Assembly: GCF_024519315.1 (NCBI RefSeq)
Contig: NZ_JANIIC010000076.1
Span: forward strand, 1-40,807
Origin: Streptomyces malaysiensis subsp. samsunensis
Lineage (GTDB): Bacteria > Actinomycetota > Actinomycetes > Streptomycetales > Streptomycetaceae
DNA length: 40,807 nucleotides
Direction: 5' to 3'
Shown in pieces: positions 7,184-15,263 of this stretch (within the stretch, counting starts at the first letter, position 1; each line of letters starts with the position of its first letter). A program made the translations under genes and the position numbers. The notes under the pieces are model-generated. The model did not search any database, was not told the origin of the DNA, and saw only the letters and a list, made by a program, of their open reading frames with translations.

Positions 7184-8317
7184 TCAACGGCTGTACGACG
7201 CCTCGGCCAGCCCCTTGGCGTCCCGGGCGAGGGCGGTGAGCCGGGATATCGCCCGGAAGTACTTCTTCCGGTAGCCGCCGCTCAGCATCTCCTCGCTGAA
7301 GAGCCGGTCGAACGGCACCCCGGAGGCCAGCACCGGCACCTCGCGGTCGTAGAGCCGGTCGGCCAGCACCACCAGCCGCAGCGCGGTCGACTGGTCGGGT
7401 ACCGGGGTGACCCCGGTCAGGCAGACGGCCTGGACGCCGTCGCACATCGCGCCGTAGCGGCTCGGATGCACCCGGGACAGATGGTCCAGCAGGGCGGGGA
7501 AGTCGTCCAGCGAGGCGCCGGGGGTCCGGTGCGCCGCCTGGATGACTATCTCGTCGGCGTACGGGGGCGGGGCCGCGGGCAGCCCGCGGTGGCGGTAGTC
7601 CTGGCCGTCGATGCGCAGCGCGCGGAAGTGGGCGGACAGCCCCTGGATCTCGCGCAGGAAGTCGGCCGCGGCGAACCGGCCCTCGCCCAGCTTGCCGGGC
7701 AGCGTGTTGGAGGTGGCGGCGAGCGCCACGCCCGCCTCGACCAGCTTGCCCAGCAGCGTGGAGACCAGGACCGTGTCGCCCGGGTCGTCCAGTTCGAACT
7801 CGTCGATGCACAGCAGCCGATGGCCGCTCAGGGTCTTCACGGTCTGCTGGAAGCCGAGGGCGCCGACCAGGTTCGTCAGCTCCACGAAGGTGCCGAACGC
7901 CTTCAGCTCGGGGGCCGCGGGGGTGGTGTGCAACAGGGAGGCCAGCAGATGGGTCTTGCCGACGCCGTAGCCACCGTCGAGATATATGCCGCGCGGTCCG
8001 CCGTCCACGGCGGGCCTGGCCTCCCGGCGGAACCAGTGCCTGCGGCGTCCGCCCTTCGCGTCCGCCCCGCCGCCGAGCCGTCCGGCGAACCCTCTCAGCG
8101 CCTCGACCGCCTCTGCCTGGCTGGGCTGGCCGGGGTCGGTGATGTAGTTGTCGAAGCTCACGGTCGCGAAGCGGGGCGGGGGCACCATCTCGGCGACCAG
8201 ACGCTCCGCCGGAACCTGCGGCGCACGGGTGGTGAGGGCGGACGGAGCGGCCGGAACTGAAGGGGCTTCGGCGGCTATGCGGCCTGCCGAGCCGGATGCG
8301 GTGGTTGGTGCGGACAC
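7184..8317 (-). CDS. zapE: Cell division protein ZapE / AFG1-family ATPase
   Basis: 377 residues from a GTG at 8317 (VSAPTTASGS); the frame extends to an ATG at 8374, but that has poor spacing and runs towards the divergent gene. Walker A is GGYGVGKTH (about 115-123) and Walker B with the following acidic pair is LLCIDEFELDD (about 168-178). Sensor-like segments are ATSNTLPGKLGEGRF and LSAHFRALRIDGQDYRHRGL. This is the AFG1/ZapE AAA+-like fold. In E. coli ZapE is an FtsZ-interacting ATPase and in mitochondria AFG1 is a chaperone-like ATPase. The role in Streptomyces is inferred. The Ala/Pro-rich first 45 residues are variable. Confidence 0.88.
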   Translation of the reverse strand: MSAPTTASGSAGRIAAEAPSVPAAPSALTTRAPQVPAERLVAEMVPPPRFATVSFDNYITDPGQPSQAEAVEALRGFAGRLGGGADAKGGRRRHWFRREARPAVDGGPRGIYLDGGYGVGKTHLLASLLHTTPAAPELKAFGTFVELTNLVGALGFQQTVKTLSGHRLLCIDEFELDDPGDTVLVSTLLGKLVEAGVALAATSNTLPGKLGEGRFAAADFLREIQGLSAHFRALRIDGQDYRHRGLPAAPPPYADEIVIQAAHRTPGASLDDFPALLDHLSRVHPSRYGAMCDGVQAVCLTGVTPVPDQSTALRLVVLADRLYDREVPVLASGVPFDRLFSEEMLSGGYRKKYFRAISRLTALARDAKGLAEASYSR

Positions 8318-8384
8318 GGATGTCCAGGGTAGTCGCTCTTCACCGGAGCACTGTCCGAGAGGGAGGCATGTCACACTGCGGCCT

Positions 8385-9206
8385 ATGCGACGCCTGTTCC
8401 CCGTGCCTGCCGAAACGTCTGCCGAAGCATCCGCCGTGGCGTCCGCCCGAGCATCCGCCGAAGATCGCGAATGGGGCCTTGGCGAACTGGCCGACGCCTA
8501 TGCGTACCCGGAGCCGCCGCACGGCCCCTCCGGCGCCTGGCTGCGGGCGAACATGGTGTCCTCGCTGGACGGGGCCGCCCATCACGACGGCCGGTCGAAG
8601 GCCCTGTCCTCCGACGCGGACATGCGGATCTTCGGGGTGCTGCGCGGGCTCGCCGACGCCGTGGTGGTGGGCGCGGAGACCGTACGCCGCGAGGGCTACC
8701 GCCCGGCGCGTGCCCGTGAGGCGTTCGCCGAGCGGCGGGCGGCGCTCGGCCAGTCGTCCGCGCCCGCGATCGCCGTGGTGAGCGCGAGCCTGGACCTGGA
8801 CTTCTCCCGGCCGCTGTTCACCGAGCCGCTGGTCCCGACGATCGTGATCACCGGCGCGACGGCCGCGGAGGAGCGGGTCGGGCGGGCCCGCGCGGCGGGG
8901 GTCGAAGTGGTGTTCGCCGGGTCGGGGCCTTCCGGGCGGGTGGACGCGGCCGCGGTCGTGACGGCGCTCGCGGAGCTCGGCCACACCCGGCTGTTGACCG
9001 AGGGCGGCCCCACGCTGCTGGCGGAGTTCGCGGCGGCCGGGGTGCTGGACGAGCTGTGTCTGGCGGTGGCCCCCCTGGCCACCGCGGGGGACGCGAAGCG
9101 AATCATGAACGGACCCGAGTTGAGGGAACCGGAACGGTTCGCTCTCGCTTCTGTTCTGGAGGAAGCCGGGTTTCTTTTCACCCGCTACCGTCGGATTTAC
9201 CAATAA
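8385..9206 (+). CDS. Pyrimidine reductase family protein (RibD C-terminal domain)
   Basis: 273 residues from the ATG at 8385 (MRRLFPVPAE). The RibD_C/dihydrofolate-reductase-like fold is recognised by WLRANMVSSLDGAAHHDGRSK, MRIFGVLRGLADAVVVGAETVR, a central PTIVITG strand, and LLTEGGPTLLAEF near the C-terminus (the NADPH-binding GGP motif). These proteins resemble the reductase of riboflavin synthesis but occur as stand-alone copies in actinomycetes, so the substrate is uncertain. The start is not settled: the good GGGAGG at 8361-8366 is 18 nt away from 8385. Residues 9-28 come from a short Ala/Ser repeat in the DNA. The gene is divergent from zapE. Confidence 0.82.
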   Translation: MRRLFPVPAETSAEASAVASARASAEDREWGLGELADAYAYPEPPHGPSGAWLRANMVSSLDGAAHHDGRSKALSSDADMRIFGVLRGLADAVVVGAETVRREGYRPARAREAFAERRAALGQSSAPAIAVVSASLDLDFSRPLFTEPLVPTIVITGATAAEERVGRARAAGVEVVFAGSGPSGRVDAAAVVTALAELGHTRLLTEGGPTLLAEFAAAGVLDELCLAVAPLATAGDAKRIMNGPELREPERFALASVLEEAGFLFTRYRRIYQ

Positions 9207-9263
9207 CTTATAAAAACGTCTGCAAACCCGCGAAAAGGATCGCGAAGGAGAAGGGCATCCGCC

Positions 9264-9758
9264 GTGTTCACGAGCGTATTGATGATCGAGAAGCCCCTGA
9301 CCCCCGCCGACGTGGAATTCGTCACCACCCTGCACGGCGATGACCCGATCTCCTTCGTCGTCCTGATGCAGCCCCGGGGCAGCAAGGACCGGCTGCTGCG
9401 CGCGATCGACGACATCGCCCTCGGCGAGCTGGAGCAGGCCGCCCAGGAGGGGGAGGAGCCGGAGGGCCGGGAGGCGCTGGAGCCCGCCGAGCGGGCGCTT
9501 GCCCACTCCGTGGCGGCGCTGGAGGCGGCCGGGAGCCGGGCCCGGGGCCATGTCGTCCAGCGGCATCCGCTGGAGGTGCTGCGCGGTGTCGTGGAGGAGA
9601 CCCGGGCCGATGAGGTGATCGTGCTCACCGCCCCGCATTTCGTGGAGGAGTTCTTCCACCGGGACTGGGCCTCGCGGGCGCGCCACAAGGTGGGCGTCCC
9701 GGTGCTGAAGCTGTTCTCGCACGCGGTGGACGAGGACCAGCCCACGTCCGGCGGCTGA
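9264..9758 (+). CDS. Conserved actinobacterial protein, universal-stress/HUP-like fold
   Basis: 164 residues from a GTG at 9264 with AAGGAG 13 nt upstream; an alternative start is the ATG at 9282. Features are MFTSVLMIEKPLTPADVEFV, a strand SFVVLMQPRG, a long Glu-rich charged helix (about 55-90), and then RHPLEVLRGVVEETRADEVI and LTAPHFVEEFFHRDWASRAR. The alternating strand/helix order and the DEVIVLTAPH element resemble UspA-type proteins. Relatives are sometimes labelled indole-3-glycerol phosphate synthase, but none of that enzyme's catalytic motifs is present. It follows the RibD-like gene by 57 nt on the same strand. No function is assigned. Confidence 0.75.
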   Translation: MFTSVLMIEKPLTPADVEFVTTLHGDDPISFVVLMQPRGSKDRLLRAIDDIALGELEQAAQEGEEPEGREALEPAERALAHSVAALEAAGSRARGHVVQRHPLEVLRGVVEETRADEVIVLTAPHFVEEFFHRDWASRARHKVGVPVLKLFSHAVDEDQPTSGG

Positions 9759-10246
9759 GCCACGACCCGGGGCCGTGGCCGGCGCGGCCCAGGCGGTCCC
9801 GGCGGCACCGGGCCCGGTCCAGGCCCAGGTCCAGGCCCGGCGGCCCCGGGCCCGGCCCCGGTTATGGCGCGGCGGGCCCGGCCCCGGTTCTGGCGCGGCG
9901 GTCCTGGCTCGGCGGCCCCGGGCCCGGCCCCGGTCTCGACGCGGTCCAGGCCCGGCTCTGGTCCTGGCGCGGCCCAGCTCCCGGCTTCAGTCCCGGCGTG
10001 GCCGAGCTCCCGGCCCCGGCCAGGCCCAGCCCGGCCCCAGTCCCAGCCCGGCCCCGGACCAGGCCCCGGCAGCCATCGGCCGAGCCATGCCCTCCGGTCC
10101 CGCGCCCTCCGGTCCCGCACCCCCGGTCCCGGTCCCGCACCCCCGGTTCCGCGGCCATCGGCGGGGGCGGGCCGCCGGGGGTGCGAGAATCGGCCCGACA
10201 GCACACACCGAGCACCAACCCACCGAGCACCAGGGGAGACCCGTAC
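9759..10246. repeat. Low-complexity G+C-rich region upstream of murC
   Basis: 488 bp without a credible gene. It consists of permuted GGCCCCGGTCC-like blocks. One 25-bp segment occurs exactly twice (9838-9862 and 9910-9934), and a CCCTCCGGTCCCGCAC-type block is repeated in tandem at about 10,088-10,160. Open frames cross it on both strands but encode only Pro/Ala/Gly/Arg runs. The last 50 bases (ACCGAGCACCAACCCACCGA, then GGGGAGA) form the murC leader and ribosome site. Confidence 0.7.
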
Positions 10247-11668
10247 ATGGCACCGGCCGGCACCGCCTCCGACCCGCTCGATCGACCGCACTTCATCGGC
10301 ATCGGCGGCGCCGGGATGTCGGGTGTGGCGAAGGTCCTCGCCATGCGCGGCGCACGGGTCTCGGGCAGCGACACCAAGGACTCGCCGATCGTCGGGGCGC
10401 TGCGGGAGTCCGGCGCCACGGTGTATATCGGCCACTCCGCCGGGAACATCGCCACCGACGCCACCAGCGTCGTCATCTCCAGCGCCATCCGCCCCGACAA
10501 CCTCGAACTGGTCACGGCGCGGGAGCGCGGTATCCCGGTGGTGCACCGCTCCGACGCGCTCGCCGCGCTGATGGACGGCTCCCGGCCGATCGCGGTCGCG
10601 GGCACCCACGGCAAGACGACCACGACCTCGATGCTGGCCGTCTCGCTGCGTACCCTCGGCCTGGACCCGTCGTACGTCATCGGCGGCGATCTGGACGCCC
10701 CCGGCTCCAGCGCCGTCCACGGCGATGGCGAGATCTTCGTCGCCGAGGCCGACGAGAGCGACCGCAGCTTCCACAAGTACGCGCCCGAGGTGGCGATCAT
10801 CCTCAATGTGGAGCTCGACCACCACGCCAACTACGCCTCGATGGACGAGATCCATGAATCGTTCGAGACGTTCGTCGGCCGGATCCGGCCCGGCGGCGCG
10901 CTGGTGATCTCCGCCGACCACCCCGGCGCCCGTGAGCTGACCGCCCGGGTCACCGGGCGCGAGGGGCTCCGGGTGCTCACCTACGGCGCGGACGAGGGCG
11001 CGGACGTGCGGGTCCTGGCCATCGAGCCGCACGGGCTGACCAGCGAGGTCACCGTCCGGCTCGCGGAGTCCCTGGGCGGTGCGGAGCTCACCTTCACCGT
11101 CTCCGTCCCCGGCCGCCACTACGCGCTCAACGCCGTGGCCGCCCTCACCGCGGGCGCCGCCCTCGGCGTGCCGCCCCGCGAGCTGGCCCCCGCCCTCGCC
11201 TCGTACACGGGCGTCAAGCGGCGGCTCCAGCTCAAGGGCACCGCGGCCGGGGTGCAGGTGATCGACTCCTACGCACACCACCCCACCGAGATCGCCGCCG
11301 ATCTCGAGGCGATCCGCGGCGGCGCCGGGGAGGGCCGGGTCCTGGTGGTCTTCCAGCCGCATCTTTTCAGCCGCACCCAGGAGCTCGGCGCCGAGATGGG
11401 CGAGGCGCTCGCGCTCGCCGACGCCTCCGTGGTCCTCGACATCTACCCCGCCCGCGAGGACCCGGTCCCCGGTGTCACCAGCGCCATGGTCATCGACGCC
11501 GCGGCCCGCCAGGGGGCGGATGTGACCGCCGAGCACGACCGGGGAGCGGTGCCGGAGCTGATCGCCGGAATGGCCAAGCCGGGTGACCTTGTTCTCACCA
11601 TGGGCGCGGGTGATGTGACCGACCTCGGTCCGGAGATTCTCGCCCGTCTGCAAAGCCCGGAGAACTGA
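10247..11668 (+). CDS. murC: UDP-N-acetylmuramate--L-alanine ligase
   Basis: 473 residues from the ATG at 10247, preceded by GGGGAGA at suitable spacing; the longer open frame runs back through low-complexity repeat DNA. MurC joins L-alanine to UDP-MurNAc in the cytosol, the first peptide step of peptidoglycan synthesis. N-terminal UDP-binding motif: FIGIGGAGMSGVAKVLA (about 16-32). ATP-binding P-loop: GTHGKTTTTS (about 119-128). The central-domain signature is EADESDRSF, followed by LNVELDHHANY and SYAHHPTEI. Length is normal for the family. The gene lies outside a dcw cluster, with msrB 14 nt downstream, and is probably co-transcribed with it. Confidence 0.95.
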   Translation: MAPAGTASDPLDRPHFIGIGGAGMSGVAKVLAMRGARVSGSDTKDSPIVGALRESGATVYIGHSAGNIATDATSVVISSAIRPDNLELVTARERGIPVVHRSDALAALMDGSRPIAVAGTHGKTTTTSMLAVSLRTLGLDPSYVIGGDLDAPGSSAVHGDGEIFVAEADESDRSFHKYAPEVAIILNVELDHHANYASMDEIHESFETFVGRIRPGGALVISADHPGARELTARVTGREGLRVLTYGADEGADVRVLAIEPHGLTSEVTVRLAESLGGAELTFTVSVPGRHYALNAVAALTAGAALGVPPRELAPALASYTGVKRRLQLKGTAAGVQVIDSYAHHPTEIAADLEAIRGGAGEGRVLVVFQPHLFSRTQELGAEMGEALALADASVVLDIYPAREDPVPGVTSAMVIDAAARQGADVTAEHDRGAVPELIAGMAKPGDLVLTMGAGDVTDLGPEILARLQSPEN

Positions 11669-11682
11669 GGAGGTCCGTCCCC

Positions 11683-12090
11683 ATGGCGTACGAGATCGAC
11701 AAACCGGAGGAGCAGTGGCGCGCGGAACTGACCCCGCAGGAGTACCACGTACTGCGGGAGTCCGGTACCGAGCGAGCCTTCACCGGTGAGTACACCGATA
11801 CCAAGACGGTCGGCGTCTACTCCTGCCGGGCGTGCGGAGCGGAGCTCTTCCGCTCGGATACGAAGTTCGAGAGCCACTGCGGCTGGCCGTCGTTCTACGA
11901 CCCGGCGGACAGCTCGGCCGTCGAGCTGATCGAGGACCGTTCGCACGGCATGGTCCGTACCGAGGTGCGGTGCACCCGCTGCGGTTCGCATCTGGGCCAT
12001 GTCTTCTCGGGGGAGGGCTACCCCACCCCGACCGACCAGCGGTACTGCATCAACTCCATCTCACTGCGGCTCGACCCCGAGCAGGGCTGA
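11683..12090 (+). CDS. msrB: Peptide-methionine (R)-S-oxide reductase
   Basis: 135 residues, 14 nt after murC, with GAGGAGG upstream. MsrB reduces methionine-R-sulfoxide in proteins. Zinc-binding Cys pairs are at 48/51 (CRAC) and 97/100 (CTRC), the conserved HCGWPSFYDP is at about 65-74, GSHLGHVF at 101-108, and the catalytic Cys122 is in RYCIN. The recycling Cys expected for thioredoxin-dependent MsrB may be one of the other Cys residues. The last codons and the TGA stop lie inside the first copy of a 16-bp tandem repeat. Confidence 0.96.
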   Translation: MAYEIDKPEEQWRAELTPQEYHVLRESGTERAFTGEYTDTKTVGVYSCRACGAELFRSDTKFESHCGWPSFYDPADSSAVELIEDRSHGMVRTEVRCTRCGSHLGHVFSGEGYPTPTDQRYCINSISLRLDPEQG

Positions 12091-12202
12091 CCCCGAGCAG
12101 GGCTGTCCCCGAGCAGGGCTGTCCCCGAGCAGGACTGTCCCCGAGCAGGGCTGACCCCGAGCAGGGCTGACCCCGAGCAGGGCTGACCCCGAGCGGGATC
12201 GG
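12075..12202. repeat. 16-bp minisatellite, eight copies
   Basis: Copies begin at 12075, 12091, 12107, 12123, 12139, 12155, 12171 and 12187. The unit is CCCCGAGCAGGGCTGA, with A/T variation at its last base and a degenerate last copy. The first copy encodes the end of MsrB and its stop codon, and the array ends 2 nt before the treZ stop. It therefore fills the whole space between two convergent genes. Each unit can fold CCC...GGG into a small hairpin. Confidence 0.95.
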
Positions 12203-12204
12203 GC

Positions 12205-13965
12205 TCAGGAGCCCCGGCCCACGCGCAGCACGGCGGCGGTCTCGGGCGGCAGCCTCAGCGTGCCGTCCGGGCCCGGGGGCTCGATCCGCCGCCAGGCGGC
12301 GACCACCTCGGTGATCTCGCCGGTCCGGGGCCCCAGCCAGGTCCTGACCGGCCGGTCGCCCGGGTTGAGAAGGACCCGCAGCGGGCCGCGCTGAAAGCTG
12401 AAGCAGCCGTCCGAACCGGTGGACAGACCCGTGTACGACCAGGTGGGGTCGGTCAGGGCCGGTTCGGCACGGCGCAGCGCGATCAGCTTCCGGTACCAGT
12501 CGAGCAGCGCCCGGTGCGGCTCCCGCTCCGGCTCCCGCCAGTCCAGACAGGACCGCAGCCGGGTGGCCGGGTCCTGGGGGTCGGGCACATCGCGCTCCGC
12601 CCAGCCGTGGGCGGCGAACTCCCGGCGGCGGCCGGACCGCACCGCCTCGGCCAGCTCCGGATCCTGGTGGTCGGTGAAGTACTGCCAGGGCGTGCGGGCG
12701 CCCCACTCCTCGCCCATGAAGAGCATCGGGGTGAAGGGCGCGCACAGCACCACGGCCGCCGCGCAGGCCAGCAGCCCGGGGGAGAGCCGGGCGGAGAGCC
12801 GGTCGCCGACCGCCCGGTTGCCGACCTGGTCATGTGTCTGGGCGTAGCCGAGCAGCCGGTGCGCGGGGGTGGTGTGGGGGTTCAGCGGACTGCCGTGGCG
12901 GCGGCCCCGGAACGTCGAATGGGTGCCGTCGTGGAAGAAGCCGCCCATCAGCGTCTTGACCAGGGCCCCGGGCCCCTCGGCGGCGAAGTCCGCGTAGTAG
13001 CCCTGCCGCTCACCGGTGAGGAAGGTGTGCAGGGCGTGGTGGAAGTCGTCGTTCCACTGTGCGTGCAGACCGTGGCCGCCCGCCTCGCGCGGGGTGGTGG
13101 TGCGCGGATCGTTGAGGTCCGACTCGCCGATGAGGAACAGCGGGCGGCCGGTGCGGGCGGCCAGCGCGTCCACGGCGGCCGACAGCTCGGCCAGGAAGTG
13201 CCGGGCCCCGGTGTCGCGCAGCGCGTGCACCGCGTCCAGCCGCAGCCCGTCGAGGCGGAAGTCGCGCAGCCAGGCGAGCGCGCTGCCGATGAAGTACGCC
13301 CGCACCTCGTCGGAGCCGGGCGCGTCGAGGTTGACCGCCGCGCCCCAGGGGGTGTGGTAGGTGTCGGTGAAGTACGGGCCGAAGGCCGGGAGGTGGTTCC
13401 CGGAGGGGCCCAGATGGTTGTGGACGACGTCGAGGACCACGCCCAGGCCGTGCCGGTGCGCGGCGGCCACGAACCGCACCAGCCCCTCCGGCCCGCCGTA
13501 CGGCTCGTGCACCGCCCAGGGCGCCACACCGTCGTAGCCCCAGCCATGGGTCCCGGGGAATGGACAGACGGGCATCAGCTGTACATGTGTGACGCCCAGT
13601 TCGGCGAGGTGCGGCAGCCGTTCGGCCGCCGCGTCGAAGGTGCCTTCATGGCTGAAGGTGCCGATGTGCAGCTCGTAGAGGACCGCGCCGGGCAGCGGCC
13701 GCCCGAACCACTCCCGCTCCCAGCGGAAGCGGGAGTGGTCGACCACCGCGCTCAGCCCCTCCGGGCCGTCCGGCTGGCGGCGGGAGCGCGGATCGGGCAG
13801 TGGCGGGCCGCCGTCGAGCGCGAAGCCGTAGCGCGTCCCGTGCCCGGCCCCGGCCTCGGCCCGCCACCACCCCGCGCGGTCCGGGTCGGGCTCCATGGGG
13901 CGGTCGTGTCCGTCCACATGGAGCCCGACCCGCCCGGCGTGCGGCGCCCACACCTCGAACAGCAC
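12205..13965 (-). CDS. treZ: Malto-oligosyltrehalose trehalohydrolase
   Basis: 586 residues from a GTG at 13965 (VLFEVWAPHAGRVGL) with GGGAG upstream; open frame beyond this lacks homology-like sequence. TreZ, a GH13 hydrolase, releases trehalose from the maltooligosyl-trehalose made by TreY. The N-terminal E-set/CBM48-like domain (1-100) is followed by a GH13 barrel with DVVHNHLG (region I), GLRLDAVHAL (catalytic Asp), LIGESDLND (acid/base Glu) and QTHDQVGN (region IV). The C-terminal beta domain ends with LRLPPETAAVLRVGRGS. The gene is about 5 kb from treY on the same strand, separated by the GNAT and LPMO genes. Confidence 0.94.
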   Translation of the reverse strand: MLFEVWAPHAGRVGLHVDGHDRPMEPDPDRAGWWRAEAGAGHGTRYGFALDGGPPLPDPRSRRQPDGPEGLSAVVDHSRFRWEREWFGRPLPGAVLYELHIGTFSHEGTFDAAAERLPHLAELGVTHVQLMPVCPFPGTHGWGYDGVAPWAVHEPYGGPEGLVRFVAAAHRHGLGVVLDVVHNHLGPSGNHLPAFGPYFTDTYHTPWGAAVNLDAPGSDEVRAYFIGSALAWLRDFRLDGLRLDAVHALRDTGARHFLAELSAAVDALAARTGRPLFLIGESDLNDPRTTTPREAGGHGLHAQWNDDFHHALHTFLTGERQGYYADFAAEGPGALVKTLMGGFFHDGTHSTFRGRRHGSPLNPHTTPAHRLLGYAQTHDQVGNRAVGDRLSARLSPGLLACAAAVVLCAPFTPMLFMGEEWGARTPWQYFTDHQDPELAEAVRSGRRREFAAHGWAERDVPDPQDPATRLRSCLDWREPEREPHRALLDWYRKLIALRRAEPALTDPTWSYTGLSTGSDGCFSFQRGPLRVLLNPGDRPVRTWLGPRTGEITEVVAAWRRIEPPGPDGTLRLPPETAAVLRVGRGS

Positions 13966-14048
13966 TGGCGTCTCCCTACGTCGACCCGTCGGCGGTCCCC
14001 GACCATGCTGCGGGACGCGGCACCGGCGGCGCAGCAGGGCGACACCGG

Positions 14049-14957
14049 TCAGACGAGGTCGATGCGCTCCTGGGTGATCGGGTAGCCCGCCCTGGCGAAG
14101 TGCGCGGCCATGGGGAGGTTGGGCTGGTCCGTGGCCGCCGCGATCTTCGTGGCCCCCCGTTCCACCAGGTCGTGTGTGCACTCCACGAGCAGGTCGTACG
14201 CATAGCCATGGCCGCGCTGTTCGGCGACGACCCCGATGAAGCCCACACACGGACCCGACGGGTTGTGCGCGGGCACCTGGATGCCGACCAGCTCACCCTC
14301 GGGTGTCCAGGCCAGCCGCCACCACTCGCGCGGCGAGGGGCACCAGGCGAAGAAGTCCATGAGCTCGCGCACCGCGGCCTCGACACCTCCCCGGGCGATG
14401 GCGCGCCGGTCATGGGCGTCGAGCGTGTCCGGCATGATGCGCCGCAGCACGTCCTCGATCGCCGCGTCATCGGGCTCCGGCCGGAACTCCAGCCGCCCCG
14501 GGCGCTCGGGCAGCCCGCACTCCGACGTCCACTCATAGCGGTAGCGCTCGACCAGCGGCTCGAGCCCGGCCGCCACGGCGGCGTCGATACGGGCCCGGGC
14601 GGCGGCCCGTGCCTCGGGCTCATCACGCCAGCCGGGCGGCGCCAGCAGGCTGTACTCGGCGCGCAGCGGTGCGGTGCGCAGCAGTTCGGCGGCGGCGTCG
14701 GCCTCGCCCTCGGCGAAGTCGAACCAGTCCAGGGCGATGGGCGCGGAGTCCTCGGGCCCGGACCACCATGCGGCGCGGGCCACGACCCGCCCCTCGCGCA
14801 GCGCCACCCAGGTCCACTCGGGGCGGTATTCGCCGCCCTGGTCGACGGTGGCGTAGGTGTGGCCGAAGCGGCCCCGGCCGACGAGCGCGGGGACCCGCAG
14901 GGTGTGGAACAGATGGGCGTCGCCCTCGGTGAGGGCGCGGATGACCAGATCGGTCAT
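14049..14957 (-). CDS. GNAT family N-acetyltransferase
   Basis: 302 residues from the ATG at 14957, with GGAAGGAA upstream. The C-terminal GNAT fold (about 200-300) has the acetyl-CoA-binding loop in VAEQRGHGYAYDLLVE (Q-R-G-H-G-Y) preceded by the strand VGFIGVV, and NLPMAAHFARAGY, the usual C-terminal element. The N-terminal half (LVIRALTEGDAHLFHTL) looks like a second, degenerate GNAT-like domain, giving the two-domain architecture common in Streptomyces. The substrate is unknown. A 19-codon leader peptide with its own strong ribosome site lies 45 nt upstream, so regulation by attenuation is possible. Confidence 0.85.
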   Translation of the reverse strand: MTDLVIRALTEGDAHLFHTLRVPALVGRGRFGHTYATVDQGGEYRPEWTWVALREGRVVARAAWWSGPEDSAPIALDWFDFAEGEADAAAELLRTAPLRAEYSLLAPPGWRDEPEARAAARARIDAAVAAGLEPLVERYRYEWTSECGLPERPGRLEFRPEPDDAAIEDVLRRIMPDTLDAHDRRAIARGGVEAAVRELMDFFAWCPSPREWWRLAWTPEGELVGIQVPAHNPSGPCVGFIGVVAEQRGHGYAYDLLVECTHDLVERGATKIAAATDQPNLPMAAHFARAGYPITQERIDLV

Positions 14958-15002
14958 GGGGTTCCTTCCAGGAGAGTGATGCGCTCCCGGTCGGATGCGT
15001 GA

Positions 15003-15062
15003 TCAGACGCGGATACGCCCGGCGGACAGGGGGCGGGAGCGCGGAAACGTCGTGATGTCCAT
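15003..15062 (-). CDS. Putative leader peptide upstream of the GNAT gene (19 aa)
   Basis: ATG at 15060-15062, stop TGA at 15003-15005, with an unusually strong ribosome site, GGAAGGAGG. The peptide is MDITTFPRSRPLSAGRIRV. It is basic, with four Arg in the last 12 residues, has no Cys or aromatic run, and ends 45 nt before the acetyltransferase start. A good promoter sits 37 nt upstream. The strong translation signals on so short a frame suggest a regulatory upstream ORF rather than chance. Function is inferred. Confidence 0.55.
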   Translation of the reverse strand: MDITTFPRSRPLSAGRIRV

Positions 15063-15099
15063 TGCTCTCGCCTCCTTCCTCGATCAAGGGCGTGCCCGC

Positions 15100-15129
15100 A
15101 CTCTATGGGTGGCCGTCTCCCCGTGTCCA
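15100..15129 (-). promoter_or_regulatory. Vegetative-type promoter for the leader peptide/GNAT unit
   Basis: On the minus strand, TGGACA (15124-15129), an 18-bp spacer and TAGAGT (15100-15105) match the Streptomyces vegetative consensus TTGACR-N16-18-TAGRRT well. Transcription would begin about 30 nt before the leader-peptide ATG. Confidence 0.55.
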
Positions 15130-15263
15130 CGCGGTTTTCCCGGGCGAGGCCGGTCTGCCGCCCACGAGGGGGAAGGAGCGGCAGACCGGCGCGGGATGAG
15201 GTGCACCTGACAGATCAGTGAGCGGGTCGGAGCACCTGCGTGGACCGGTGTGTGAAAGGCAGA

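Noticed and set aside
7081..7200. Possible PHO box upstream of the PhoX-like gene (GTTGACCGGACGGTTCC region)
   Set aside because: The two GGTTCC elements are 25 bp apart, not 11 or 22, and the GTTCACC core is absent. Phosphate control of this gene is known from the family but not shown here.
8368..8781. ATG at 8368 directly after GGGAGG, opening a Cys-containing frame (MSHCGLCDACSPC)
   Set aside because: Spacing between GGAGG and ATG is one base, the rest is Arg/Pro-rich, and the frame is antiphase to the well-supported RibD-like gene.
9197..11653. 818-codon minus-strand open frame opposite murC
   Set aside because: Typical antisense shadow of high-G+C coding DNA. Composition is Gly/Arg/Val-rich with no domain, and it runs through non-coding repeats.
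12075..12202. Regularly spaced repeats suggesting a CRISPR array
   Set aside because: Units are contiguous 16-mers without unique spacers, and no cas genes are present.
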